From assembly GCF_019083965.1 (NCBI RefSeq), contig NZ_JAHRCY010000023.1:1-64000 (forward strand): a stretch of 64,000 nt of DNA, read 5' to 3'. Below, in pieces: positions 33,236-42,335 of the stretch. The translations under genes and the position numbers were made by a program. The stretch comes from Catellatospora tritici. Its GTDB lineage: Bacteria > Actinomycetota > Actinomycetes > Mycobacteriales > Micromonosporaceae. Every line of letters starts with the position of its first letter. Positions within the stretch are counted from its first letter, which is position 1. The notes under the pieces are model-generated. The model did no database searches, was not told the origin of the DNA, and saw only the letters and a list, made by a program, of their open reading frames with translations.

Positions 33236-34434
33236 GGGACCGGCACCGGTACGGCGAGGCTGGTCGCGGGTAGCGACGGCGCGGGCGCCGTGACCGTGGG
33301 AGGTTCTGGTACCGCATCGGGGACGGTGCCGGTCGCGGCGTGGTAGTGGTCGATGAGCTGGTCACCGAGGGCGGCCCAGCCGCGGCCCGCGACGGCGGCG
33401 CGGGCGGCCAGGCCGTACGCGCGGCGCAGGGCCGGATCGGCGTGCAGCAGCCCCACGGCCTCGGCGATCGCGGCGGCGTCCACCGGCGGCACCAGCAGCC
33501 CGTCCACGCCGTGGCTGACCAGGTCGAGCGGGCCGCCGGTCGCGGGTGCCACCACCGGCACGCCGCTGGCCTGCGCCTCCTGCACCGTCTGGCAGAACGT
33601 CTCGAACGGTCCGGTGTGGACGAAGACGTCCAGGCTGGCGTACAGCCGGGCCAGCTCGACCCCGCGCCGTCCACCCAGCAGCACCGCACCGGGCACCGCC
33701 TGCCGGACCGCGTCACGGGTCGGGCCGTCGCCGACCACCACCACCCGTACGCCCGGAATGCGGGCCGCCCGCGCCAGCAGCTCGACCTTCTTCTCCTTGG
33801 CCAGCCGCCCCACATAGCCGACCAGCAGCTCCCCGTTGGGGGCCAGTTCGGCGCGCAGGCTCTCGTCGCGACGCTCGGGGTGGAACAGCTCGGTGTCCAC
33901 ACCCCGGCCCCAGCGTCCGACCCGGGGCACCCCATTGGCGACCAGCTGCGCCGCGGTCATCGAGGACGGGGCGAGGGTGGCCGCGGCGGCCGAGTGGATG
34001 CGGCGGATCCAGCGCCAGGCGACCGCCTCGCCGAGGCCGACGCCGTACGCGCGGGCGTAGCCGGGCACGTCGGTCTGGTAGATCGCGACCACGGGCAGAC
34101 CCAGGTCGGCGGCGACGCGGGCACCCCAGGCACCGAGGATGAACGGGCTGGCCAGGTGCACCACATCGGGGCGGTGCGCGCGTAGGGCGGCGCGCAGGCG
34201 CCGAGTCGGCCAGGCCAGCCGGACGTTGCCGTACCCGGGCATCGGCAGCGACCCCAGCCGCACCACCGGGTACGGCTTGGGTGTGATCAACTGCCGGGTC
34301 CGGCGTCCCGGCCGGGGCGCGATGACCAGTGGTTCGTGGCCTCTGGTCAGCAGGTGGTCGGCGACGCGCGAGACGGAGTTCGCCACGCCGTTGACGTCCG
34401 GGGAGAACGACTCGGTGATGATCGCCACGCGCAT
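33232..34434 (-). CDS. GDP-mannose-dependent alpha-mannosyltransferase (MgtA-like, GT4)
   Basis: A 400-residue GT-B enzyme. The start MRVAIITESFSPDVNGVANSV and HEPLVIAPRPG match the mycobacterial MgtA (Rv0557) group. GRWGRGVDTELFHPERRD, YVGRLAKEKKVELL and the EX7E motif FETFCQTVQEAQASG are in the C-lobe. MgtA-type enzymes put mannose on glucuronosyl or related diacylglycerols, or act in mannoside pathways; exact acceptor is unknown. The C-terminal 25 residues are Pro/Val-rich low complexity, similar in style to the N-terminus of the next gene. ATG 34434 is chosen over an upstream ATG because family members begin there. Confidence 0.87.
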   Translation of the reverse strand: MRVAIITESFSPDVNGVANSVSRVADHLLTRGHEPLVIAPRPGRRTRQLITPKPYPVVRLGSLPMPGYGNVRLAWPTRRLRAALRAHRPDVVHLASPFILGAWGARVAADLGLPVVAIYQTDVPGYARAYGVGLGEAVAWRWIRRIHSAAAATLAPSSMTAAQLVANGVPRVGRWGRGVDTELFHPERRDESLRAELAPNGELLVGYVGRLAKEKKVELLARAARIPGVRVVVVGDGPTRDAVRQAVPGAVLLGGRRGVELARLYASLDVFVHTGPFETFCQTVQEAQASGVPVVAPATGGPLDLVSHGVDGLLVPPVDAAAIAEAVGLLHADPALRRAYGLAARAAVAGRGWAALGDQLIDHYHAATGTVPDAVPEPPTVTAPAPSLPATSLAVPVPVP

Positions 34435-34507
34435 GGCCGCCAGGCTAGGAACGCCAGCCAGCCCCCCGACGTCCCCCAAACGAAGAACACGCAAACGATG
34501 CGAGAAA

Positions 34508-34553
34508 GGAAGGGCCCCTTCTTATCGCTTTCCGTGGAAGAAGGGGCCCTTCC
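34508..34553. repeat. GGGCCC-cored 3'-end repeat (copy 1)
   Basis: GGAAGGGCCCCTTCTT (34508-34523) pairs perfectly with AAGAAGGGGCCCTTCC (34538-34553) around ATCGCTTTCCGTGG. It sits 18 bp past the sigma factor stop and 73 bp before the MgtA-like start, so it probably terminates the sigma factor transcript. Three more copies are at 40656, 49172 and 53714. Confidence 0.9.
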
Positions 34554-34571
34554 AAACCGCGTCGAGGGTGA

Positions 34572-35456
34572 TCACTTGTCCAGGTACGTCACGTCCAGGT
34601 CGCGCAGCCGCTCCGGGTCGGCGACGATGTCCAGCTCGACGATGCGCCCGCCGCGGACCAGGAAGCCCAGCACCGACAGCAGCTTGCCGTCGACGACGGT
34701 GACCACGCCCGCCGCCCCGTTGACCAGTGCAGGACGCGCCAGTGGCGCGAGCTTGGAGTAGGTGACGGCGCCGGAGGCCACCGCGTGCGCGCCGCGTACC
34801 AACCGGGTCCCGCCGGAGGGGCCGTAGTCGGCGCGCAGCACCACATCCGGGTCGAGCACGGCCAGCAGCCCGTCGAAGTCGCCGCCGCGCGCGGCGGCCA
34901 GGAACGCGTCGACGGCCTCGCGCTGGCGCCCGAGATCGGGGTCGGGGGTGGCGGCGGCGCCCTGGACCCGGCGCCGGGCCCGGCTGGCCAGCTGCCGCGC
35001 GGCGGCGGGGTTGCGGCCCACGATCGGGGCGATGTCGTCGAACGGCACCGCGAACATGTCGTGCAGCACGAACGCCAGCCGCTCGGCCGGGTCGAGCGTG
35101 TCGAGCACCACCAACAGCGCCAGCCCGACCGCGTCGGCCAGCAGCGCCTCCTGCTCCGGGTCGGTGCCGGTGGGCGGGCTGAGGACCGGGTCGGGCACGT
35201 GCGCCTCCAGCGGCTCCTCCGCGTGGGTACGCCGCGAGCGCAGCATGTTCAGCGACACCCGGCCCACGACCGTGGTCAGCCACGCGGCCAGGTTGTCGAT
35301 CTCCGCCGCGTCGGAGCGGCTCAGCCGCAGCCACGCCTCCTGCACCGCGTCCTCGGCCTCGCTGAGCGAGCCGAGCATGCGGTACGCCACCGCCCGCAAC
35401 TGCGGCCGGTGCTGCTCGAACCGCCGCGCCAGAAATTCTTCGTCGTCCACGGTCAC
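34572..35456 (-). CDS. sigJ: ECF RNA polymerase sigma factor, SigJ family
   Basis: A 294-residue sigma factor. Region 2 (about 6-75: FEQHRPQLRAVAYRMLGSLSEAEDAVQEAWLR read in segments) and region 4 (about 110-165: LDTLDPAERLAFVLHDMFAVPFDDIAPIVGR) are followed by a C-terminal SnoaL/NTF2-like domain (about 185-290), the mark of the ECF41/SigJ group, where that domain controls activity. GTG 35456 is 3 nt after GGAGG; a second GTG 6 nt further has better spacing, so the start may be 35450. It is divergent from a carboxymuconolactone-decarboxylase-like gene, which is the usual genomic partner and likely target of this sigma group. Confidence 0.92.
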   Translation of the reverse strand: MTVDDEEFLARRFEQHRPQLRAVAYRMLGSLSEAEDAVQEAWLRLSRSDAAEIDNLAAWLTTVVGRVSLNMLRSRRTHAEEPLEAHVPDPVLSPPTGTDPEQEALLADAVGLALLVVLDTLDPAERLAFVLHDMFAVPFDDIAPIVGRNPAAARQLASRARRRVQGAAATPDPDLGRQREAVDAFLAAARGGDFDGLLAVLDPDVVLRADYGPSGGTRLVRGAHAVASGAVTYSKLAPLARPALVNGAAGVVTVVDGKLLSVLGFLVRGGRIVELDIVADPERLRDLDVTYLDK

Positions 35457-35543
35457 ATTCCTCCGTCGTGCTGTGTCGAAGAACTGACCCGACCGGAGCG
35501 GCCGATGTGACCGGCCGCTCCAAGATCCTAAAGGAGATCCGAC

Positions 35544-35999
35544 ATGCAGGCACGAATGGCCCACCCCGCGATGACCGTCGAGGGCGCGTTCAAGGCGCTG
35601 GTGGGGCTGTCCGACGCGGCCGCGTCGACCGGTCTGAGCAAGACGCTGATGGAGCTGGTGAACCTACGCGCCAGCCAGCTCAACGGCTGCAGCGTGTGCG
35701 TGCAGATGCACGCCGCGGCCCTGCGCAAGGAGGGCGAGAGTGACGAGCGGGTGGACACGGTGGCGGCCTGGCGCGACGCGCCGTACTTCACCGAGGCCGA
35801 GCGGGTGGCGCTGGAGCTGGCCGAGGCGGTCACACTTCTCGCGGGCCCCGGCGAGCCGGTCGGCGACGAGCTGTGGGCCGAGGTCAACCGCCACTACACC
35901 GAGCAGCAGGTGTCCGGGCTGCTGCTGTCCATCTCGGCGATCAACGTGTGGAACCGCCTCAACGCCGCCACCCGCCAGGTAGCCGGCGCCTACGCCTGA
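35544..35999 (+). CDS. Carboxymuconolactone decarboxylase (AhpD-like) family protein
   Basis: A 151-residue single-domain protein with the redox CxxC motif CSVC (about residues 50-53) followed by His (QMHAAAL), the peroxidase-type active site of the AhpD-like subgroup. The C-terminal helix SAINVWNRLN is typical. ATG 35544 has AAAGGAGA 6 nt upstream. It is divergent from sigJ with 87 bp between the starts; ECF41 sigma factors are known to drive this adjacent gene, so regulation by SigJ is likely (family knowledge). It may reduce peroxides or other oxidised small molecules. Confidence 0.9.
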   Translation: MQARMAHPAMTVEGAFKALVGLSDAAASTGLSKTLMELVNLRASQLNGCSVCVQMHAAALRKEGESDERVDTVAAWRDAPYFTEAERVALELAEAVTLLAGPGEPVGDELWAEVNRHYTEQQVSGLLLSISAINVWNRLNAATRQVAGAYA

Positions 36000-36010
36000 C
36001 GCCCCTCTCA

Positions 36011-36147
36011 GTTGATCATGAACTTATGGCACGGTTCAGCGGTGTGTCATGGCCACAACCTCCTGATCGACAACTGTCGCAGCGCAGTCGATCAGGAGGT
36101 TGTGCCGTCGACACGCCGTCGAGCCGTGCCATAGGTTCATGATCAAC
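36011..36147. repeat. 137-bp imperfect palindrome, GTTGATCATGAAC family (complete copy)
   Basis: Two 61-nt arms, 36011-36071 and 36087-36147, pair at about 52 of 61 positions around a 15-nt loop. The ends read GTTGATCATGAAC and GTTCATGATCAAC. The right end contains the stop codon of the winged-helix gene (36143-36145). A left-half copy occurs at 54797-54834. Confidence 0.88.
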
Positions 36148-36475
36148 CCGAAAGGGGGTCGGTGGCGCGTAGGCGGGTGACGAGGTGTTCCAGGGCGGTG
36201 AGTTCGCGGCGTAGGGCGGTGCGGCCGTCGCGGGTGAGGGTCAGCCAGGTGCAGGGCTTGCGGCCCTCGTACGCCTTGCGGATGCCGACCAGCCCGGCCT
36301 CCTCCAGCACCCGCAGGTGGCGGCTGAGGTTGCCGTCGCTGAGCTGCAACTGATCGCGTACGGCGGTGAAGGTGCACTCCGGCGTCTCGGCCAGTACGGT
36401 CAGGATGCCCAGCCGGATGCGCTGGTGCACCGTCTCGTCCAGCTCCAGCACCGGGTTCGCCTCGTCCGGCGTCAC
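36143..36475 (-). CDS. Winged helix-turn-helix transcriptional regulator
   Basis: A 110-residue regulator with one winged-helix DNA-binding domain: LDETVHQRIRLGILTVL, then TFTAVRDQLQLSDGNLSRHLRVLEEAGLV (recognition helix SDGNLSRHLRVLEE) and a wing with YEGRKPCTWLTLT. It belongs to the group of small regulators (PadR/MarR-like, DUF2089-like 'transcriptional regulator' proteins) usually encoded next to a membrane protein. GTG 36475 overlaps the TGA of the upstream membrane gene, so the two are coupled and it probably represses its own operon. Confidence 0.85.
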   Translation of the reverse strand: MTPDEANPVLELDETVHQRIRLGILTVLAETPECTFTAVRDQLQLSDGNLSRHLRVLEEAGLVGIRKAYEGRKPCTWLTLTRDGRTALRRELTALEHLVTRLRATDPLSG

Positions 36476-37236
36476 CGGCTGCCGCCTCGGGTCCGCACGG
36501 CCCGCACCACCGCGAACACCACCAACGGCAGCGCCATCAGGATCAGTGTCGGGCCGGGCCGGTTGAGCCCGAACAGGGTGAACTCTCCGCCCAGCGCCGG
36601 GCCCTCGAACCCGCCGAGCACCCAGGTCATGGGCCCGGTGAGGTGCCCCATGCCCATCGCGCACTGCCACCAGGCGACCAGGCCGACCCAGGCGCCGGAC
36701 AGCGCGACCGCTCGGCTGCGCTCGGTCCAGCCGAGCACCACCAACGCGAGCGAGACCGGCAGCAACGGGGTGGAGAACCCGGCCGGAAGCAGGTCGGCGG
36801 TGGTCGGCGGGGTGTCGGACAGGATCTGCGGGTCGACCGGCAGCGGGGCGGGCACGGCGGCGAGCACGGCCAGCGCGGCCAGCGCGCCCAGCGCGGTGAT
36901 CACGAACCAGCGCAGCCGCAGCCGTACGCCGACCCGCCGGGCCCGGTAGTGGTACCACCCGGCGATCAGCGCGATGACCAGCGGTGTGCCGAGGAACCAG
37001 AACGCGTAGGACGCCGTGGCGCTGCGCTGCACGTCGGGCAACCCGGCCCAGAAGGTCGACGTGCCGACGGCGTTGATCTGGACGAACGGGAACCGGTAGA
37101 GCGCGATGCTGGCCAGCAGCAGCGCCGCGAGCAGGGCGACGGGCAGCCAGGCCCCGCCGTGGGCGCGGCGGCGCGCCTGTTCGCGCAGCTGTTTCAGATC
37201 GTCGAGCAGTTTCGTTGATGGGTCCATTGTGGTCAT
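36472..37236 (-). CDS. Hypothetical membrane protein coupled to regulator
   Basis: A 254-residue protein: a 28-residue cytoplasmic start (KLLDDLKQLREQARRRAHGG), then six hydrophobic segments (about 30-48, 77-95, 110-130, 155-170, 180-198 and 225-243). No transport or enzyme motif is recognised. It is the first gene of a two-gene operon with the winged-helix regulator, a pairing common in actinobacteria where the membrane protein is the regulated target. ATG 37236 fits a GAGCAGG site. Confidence 0.7.
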   Translation of the reverse strand: MTTMDPSTKLLDDLKQLREQARRRAHGGAWLPVALLAALLLASIALYRFPFVQINAVGTSTFWAGLPDVQRSATASYAFWFLGTPLVIALIAGWYHYRARRVGVRLRLRWFVITALGALAALAVLAAVPAPLPVDPQILSDTPPTTADLLPAGFSTPLLPVSLALVVLGWTERSRAVALSGAWVGLVAWWQCAMGMGHLTGPMTWVLGGFEGPALGGEFTLFGLNRPGPTLILMALPLVVFAVVRAVRTRGGSR

Positions 37237-37354
37237 GGCCTGCTCCTTGTCATCGTGGCAAGTACTTTGTATCGCAAAGTCCTCGCTCCTGACAAGCGAA
37301 ATGGGGCGCGTCCGTCCGGACCGGACGGACGTGCCCCTGACGCGGTGCGCGGGA

Positions 37355-39382
37355 TCAGCCGCTGACGCTGGACGCGCCGGTCTCCAGGTGGCCGGTGAAG
37401 CGCTGCGACCAGGAGGTGTCGCCGCTGACGGTGATGGTGAAGTCGTACCAGCCGTGCTGGTACGCCACCGCGTTGAAGTAGTCGTCGACGCTGCCCCCGG
37501 CGGCCACGGGGTACGTCCACGGGCCGTCGGTGCGGTACTGGTTCGACCGGATGGTGAAGGTCATCGCGGCGGTGGCGGTGTTCTTCAGCCGGAACCAGAT
37601 CGCCTGCTGCCCGGTGTTGGGGGCGGTCGCGAACCAGCTGCTCACGAAGGCGTTCTTCCCGGCCGTGGTGGCGTTGCCGGTGAACCGGCGCAGGAACCGG
37701 TTCGGGCCGTACACGCTGATGTCGTACTTGCCGTCGCCGTAGCCGGTGCCGATGTTGAAGTAGTCGGTGGCGGTGCCGCCCGGGTCGACCGTGTACTGCC
37801 ACGGGTCGCGGGTGCGGTAGGCGTTGGGGTGGATCGAGAAGTGTGCCGCCCGGGTGGCGGGGGAGCCCTGGTTGACCATTTGGAACCAGGCCAGGATCTT
37901 GCCGCCGGTGCCGAACTCCAACCGGTCCAGATACCCGTTCACCTGGTACGGCAGTGCGCGGGCGGGCCGGGTGCCGGGCTCCTGGGCGGGCAGCGCGTTG
38001 GTGGTCGGGGTCGGGTTGGGCAGCGTCTTGCAGTAGTTGTGCGTGATGACGCTGGTGGCGGGCAGGGTCGGCAGGCCGTACACGGGATGGGCGAAGTCGA
38101 ACACGCCGGTGAGGTCGCCGGTCACCTTGCGCCGCCACGCGCTGATGTTCGGGCAGGTGGCCGGGGTGCCGCGCGCCGCCGTCCACGTCTCCAGGAACCG
38201 GATCACCGAGGTGTGGTCGAACACCTCCGAGCTGACCCAACCGCCCCGGGTCCACGGTGAGATCACGATCATCGGAACCCGGAAGCCCAGGCCGATCGGG
38301 GTGCCGCTGAGGAACTCGCCGGTGGTGTCCGCCGGGGGCGAGGGCGGCGGCACATGGTCGAAGCAGCCGTCGTTCTCGTCGTAGTTGAGGAACAGCACGG
38401 TCGAGTCGAAGACGTTCGCGTCGGCGGCCAGCGCCTGCAGCACGAGGTTGATGAAATGGGCGCCGTCGCCAGGCGGGGCCGACGGGTGCTCGGAGAACGC
38501 CTCGTTGGCCACGATCCAGCTGACCTGCGGCAGCGTGCCCGCCACCACGTCGGCGCGGATCGCCGCGGCGATCGCCTCATGCGTGGGCAGGCTGCCCGGC
38601 ACCGAGGCCATACCCCGGTCGTAGAGCGGGTTGCCGGGCGAGGCGCTGGTGAACCTCGAGAAGTAGGCCAGACCGTTGTCGCCGTAGTTGTCGCTGGCCC
38701 GCTGGTAGACCTTCCAGCTCACCCCGGCGTTCTGCAGCGCCTCGGCGTACGTCTGCCAGGTCAGGCCGGACTCGTCCCCGCCGTCCTTGCTGCTCGCGTC
38801 GATGCGGCCGCTCCACAGGAAGGTGCGGTTGGGGCCGGTGGCGCTCAGTGCCGAGCAGAAGTAGGCGTCGCAGACGGTCCAGTTGTCGGCCAGCGCGAAG
38901 TGGAACGGGATGTCGGCCCGATCCAGGTAGCCCATGGTGCGCACGTTGCCGACGCCGGAGACCCAGTTGTCGAGCTTGCCCTTGGCCCAGGCCGAGTGCT
39001 GCGAACTCCAGCTGTGGGCCAGGGCGCCGTTGCACTGCGCCATGTCGTCGGGGTCGGCGCCGCCGGAGGAGGTGGTGCTGCTCATCCTCCACGGGTACTG
39101 CCGTCCGGCCCCGTTGGGCTGCTGGAACACCGAATACCCGCCGTTGAGTAGGACTCCGGCCTTGTCGCCGAACCCGCGTACGCCCTTGAGCGTGCCGAAG
39201 TAGTGGTCGAAGCTGCGGTTCTCCTGCATCAGCACGACCACGTGCTTGACGTCGGTGATGGTGCCGGTGGCGGCGGCGCTCGCCTCGGCCGCGCTGCCCA
39301 GTTCGAGGCCGGTCGCGACGACGGCGCCCGCCGCCGCTCCGGCAGACATCGTCACGAACTTCCGGCGACTCAGCTCTTCCAT
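37355..39382 (-). CDS. Tat-exported phospholipase C (phosphocholine-specific type)
   Basis: A 675-residue enzyme. The N-terminus has a twin-arginine signal (LSRRKFVTMSAGA, about 4-16) with a hydrophobic stretch to about residue 38. The catalytic phosphoesterase domain opens with VVVLMQENRSFDHYFG (about 48-63) and includes DNWTVCDAYF, ATGPNRTFLWSG, NYDENDGCFDHV and ISPWTRGG, all conserved in the PLC/acid phosphatase AcpA superfamily. Two C-terminal DUF756 repeats (about 495-580 and 590-672) are seen, each with GNGxYDxSVYGPNxFxRRF-like text. It cleaves phospholipid head groups outside the cell, liberating phosphate esters. ATG 39382 has AAAGGA 8 nt upstream. Length is normal. Confidence 0.94.
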   Translation of the reverse strand: MEELSRRKFVTMSAGAAAGAVVATGLELGSAAEASAAATGTITDVKHVVVLMQENRSFDHYFGTLKGVRGFGDKAGVLLNGGYSVFQQPNGAGRQYPWRMSSTTSSGGADPDDMAQCNGALAHSWSSQHSAWAKGKLDNWVSGVGNVRTMGYLDRADIPFHFALADNWTVCDAYFCSALSATGPNRTFLWSGRIDASSKDGGDESGLTWQTYAEALQNAGVSWKVYQRASDNYGDNGLAYFSRFTSASPGNPLYDRGMASVPGSLPTHEAIAAAIRADVVAGTLPQVSWIVANEAFSEHPSAPPGDGAHFINLVLQALAADANVFDSTVLFLNYDENDGCFDHVPPPSPPADTTGEFLSGTPIGLGFRVPMIVISPWTRGGWVSSEVFDHTSVIRFLETWTAARGTPATCPNISAWRRKVTGDLTGVFDFAHPVYGLPTLPATSVITHNYCKTLPNPTPTTNALPAQEPGTRPARALPYQVNGYLDRLEFGTGGKILAWFQMVNQGSPATRAAHFSIHPNAYRTRDPWQYTVDPGGTATDYFNIGTGYGDGKYDISVYGPNRFLRRFTGNATTAGKNAFVSSWFATAPNTGQQAIWFRLKNTATAAMTFTIRSNQYRTDGPWTYPVAAGGSVDDYFNAVAYQHGWYDFTITVSGDTSWSQRFTGHLETGASSVSG

Positions 39383-39480
39383 CGGGGGTTCCTTTCGCCT
39401 GCTCTCTGCCATGGACGGTGGCGAGAGCGTGCAGGCTGCGGGTTACGCCGGGTTTGCTCGGTGGCGAAGGGTTGCCCAGC

Positions 39481-39502
39481 ACCCTGGCAACAGCGTGCGA
39501 AC
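39481..39502 (-). promoter_or_regulatory. Possible PhoP direct-repeat box upstream of phospholipase C
   Basis: On the minus strand the sequence reads GTTCGCACGCT directly followed by GTTGCCAGGGT, two 11-nt units starting GTT, about 100 bp before the phospholipase ATG. The first unit fits the actinomycete PhoP unit at about 8 of 11 positions and the second less well. Phospholipase C genes are often phosphate-controlled, which makes this worth noting, but the match is weak. Confidence 0.25.
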
Positions 39503-39603
39503 AGGGTGTTTGACCGATGATCCGATGTGTACGCGGTACGTTCGGCCGAACGCCGACGGGTCAGCGCGCGACGCCCGCCTCGGCCGGATTTCGCACTCGC
39601 CCC

Positions 39604-39627
39604 ATTTCATATATCATATAGGATACT
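39604..39627 (+). promoter_or_regulatory. AT-rich promoter/operator before the aldo/keto reductase
   Basis: A tandem heptamer TCATATA-TCATATA (39607-39620) followed by GGATAC stands out in 70% GC surroundings. TAGGAT can serve as a -10 element, with the start of the gene 35 bp on. The doubled AT heptamer looks like a regulator site (GntR-type sites are often of this composition), though no regulator is adjacent. Confidence 0.4.
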
Positions 39628-39660
39628 GCTCGCCATCCTTTGGCCGACGGAGGTATCACC

Positions 39661-40655
<995 letters not shown>

Positions 40656-40656
<1 letters not shown>

Positions 40657-40705
40657 GGAAGGGCCCCTTCTTATCGCAATACGTCGAGGAAGGGCCCCTT
40701 GTTAA
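40656..40705. repeat. GGGCCC-cored 3'-end repeat (copy 2)
   Basis: GGAAGGGCCCCTTCTTATCGC (40657-40677, given in its first 20 bases by the other copies) is followed at 40688 by GGAAGGGCCCCTTGTTAAC. The second arm is in direct orientation, unlike the other copies, but its GGGCCC core still allows pairing. The element starts within the aldo/keto reductase stop codon and is followed 28 bp on by the convergent TPR gene. Confidence 0.85.
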
Positions 40706-40733
40706 CCCACGCGCCCTGGCGCCCCGGCGATGG

Positions 40734-41678
40734 TCACGCCATGGCCGCCAGGAGTGCGTCCACCTCCGCCCGCCGCCGCGCCAGGCGCACCGGCGCCTGC
40801 ACGGCCAGGCTCTCGAAGCGGGCCGACGCCCTGCGAGCGGACTCCTCGGCGGCAGCCGGGTCGAACGGCCGCAGCGCGTACGCCAGCGCGAAGTCGGCGT
40901 ACCCCGCGCCCTCGGACTCGTGCTCGGCGAAGACTCCGTTCGCGAGCAGGCCCCGCCAGATCTCGACCGCCTCGCGGGCAGCCGCGCGCCCGTCCTGACC
41001 GGCGTCCGTCCCAGCGATCGCCAGGGCCGAGTGCAGCCAGCCCGCGCTGGCTCGGGTGAACGGGGGAAGGACGCCAGGGGCGATGCCCTGGTCGATCCCG
41101 ATGCCCCAGCGCGCCACGGCGACCGCCTCCTCGGCGGCGCCGACCCGGCGCAGGACCATGCTGTAGTTCGCGGCGACCAGCACCCGCTGGGCGTCCGATT
41201 CGGGGTTACCGGCGGTGTCGGCGCGCACGTCGTCGTACGCCTCGCGCAGCCACCGCAGCGCGCTGTCGTCGTCGCGTTGGTCGGCCAGCACCTGTGCCAG
41301 GGTCACCAGTGGTCCGGCCACGTGGCCCGGGTGGCTGACGGCGACCACCCGGGCCACGGCGACAGCCTCCTCGGCCAGCGGCCGCGCCTCGTCGAGGCGA
41401 CCGTCGTGGTGATACTCGTTGGCGCACCTTCGCAGCATGGACGCCAGACGCACCCGGTCCTCGTCGGTGGCCGCGACCCGGCGCAGCCGGTTGATCTCGT
41501 GCAGCATCACCGTGACCGCCTCGGCGACCTGTGCCCGGTCGAGCAGCCGCGTCAGGCGCAGATCGACGCGCCGGGCACGGCGAGCGGCGAACCGCCGCCC
41601 GATCCGGTACCGGTTGAGGACAAGGCCGACGCCGAGCAGGGCGAGGCCGAACAGGAGCGTGACGCCGTCGGAGGACAC
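40734..41678 (-). CDS. TPR-like repeat protein with N-terminal membrane helix
   Basis: A 314-residue protein. Residues about 6-22 (VTLLFGLALLGVGLVL) form one membrane helix followed by a very basic stretch (RIGRRFAARRARRVDLR). The remainder is helical with tetratricopeptide-like pairs, for example RLDEARPLAEEAVAVARVV and VGAAEEAVAVARWGI. It probably mediates protein contacts at the cytoplasmic membrane face. No catalytic motif. The GTG/ATG start at 41678 fits. It is transcribed toward the repeat at 40656-40705. Confidence 0.7.
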   Translation of the reverse strand: MSSDGVTLLFGLALLGVGLVLNRYRIGRRFAARRARRVDLRLTRLLDRAQVAEAVTVMLHEINRLRRVAATDEDRVRLASMLRRCANEYHHDGRLDEARPLAEEAVAVARVVAVSHPGHVAGPLVTLAQVLADQRDDDSALRWLREAYDDVRADTAGNPESDAQRVLVAANYSMVLRRVGAAEEAVAVARWGIGIDQGIAPGVLPPFTRASAGWLHSALAIAGTDAGQDGRAAAREAVEIWRGLLANGVFAEHESEGAGYADFALAYALRPFDPAAAEESARRASARFESLAVQAPVRLARRRAEVDALLAAMA

Positions 41679-41754
41679 GAAGCGGAATCCTATGGGGACG
41701 GCGGTGCTCGCGGGGGCCGCGTCGACCGAGCCGGGAGCGGAACAGGCAGCCGGG

Positions 41755-42270
41755 TCAGTGCGCCCGGCCGACCGGGCGCCAGTCGCGCAGGTGGTGGTCG
41801 GTATGGGCGGCGACCTCGGCGTGGGCGTGGCGCCAGGCCTGCCAGACCGAGGTGCCCCAGCGGTGGATCGCGGCGGCGGTCTGGTCGGGGTCCTCGGCCA
41901 TGGCCACGTCGAACACGGTCAGCGGGCCGGTGTCGGGCGGTGGGTGCGGTGTCGGCCAGCCGTCGGCGGTGTTGGCCAGGTACCCGTGCGCGTCGCGTAC
42001 CTGGAAGCCGGTGAATCCGCGTTCCAGGACGAGGTAGAGGCCGTTGAGGGCGAACGCGAGGCCGATCGCCGGGGTGGTCGGGGCGACATGCTGTGCGGCG
42101 TACGCGTCGATGGTGGTCTGCTGCCAGGGCCCCAACAGCGCGGCGTGGGCCAGGACGTAGCCGCTGACCTCGGCGTACAGCTCGCGGCAGGCGCCGGAGG
42201 CGCGTAGCCGGGGGTCGTTGTCCCAAGCCCGTTCGGGCAGGTCGAGGCGGCAGCCGGGGCACTCGGACAT
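41755..42270 (-). CDS. DUF5946-like protein
   Basis: A 171-residue soluble protein. It begins with a CxxC zinc-ribbon-like start (MSECPGCRLDLPE), then a helical middle (ACRELYAEVSGYVLAHAALLGPW, TTIDAYAAQHVAP) and a His-rich end (HAHAEVAAHTDHHLRDW). The pattern of CPxC start, YxxV helix and DAYxxQH is that of DUF5946, a family of unknown function. ATG 42270 starts exactly before the Cys pair. The frame stays open upstream through the next gene's antisense, which is a shadow. Confidence 0.65.
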   Translation of the reverse strand: MSECPGCRLDLPERAWDNDPRLRASGACRELYAEVSGYVLAHAALLGPWQQTTIDAYAAQHVAPTTPAIGLAFALNGLYLVLERGFTGFQVRDAHGYLANTADGWPTPHPPPDTGPLTVFDVAMAEDPDQTAAAIHRWGTSVWQAWRHAHAEVAAHTDHHLRDWRPVGRAH

Positions 42271-42335
42271 CCGCCCAGTGAAGCAGAGGCGCCGGGGCGG
42301 CACCCGTGGGAGGTGGCGCCGCCCCGGCTCGACGA

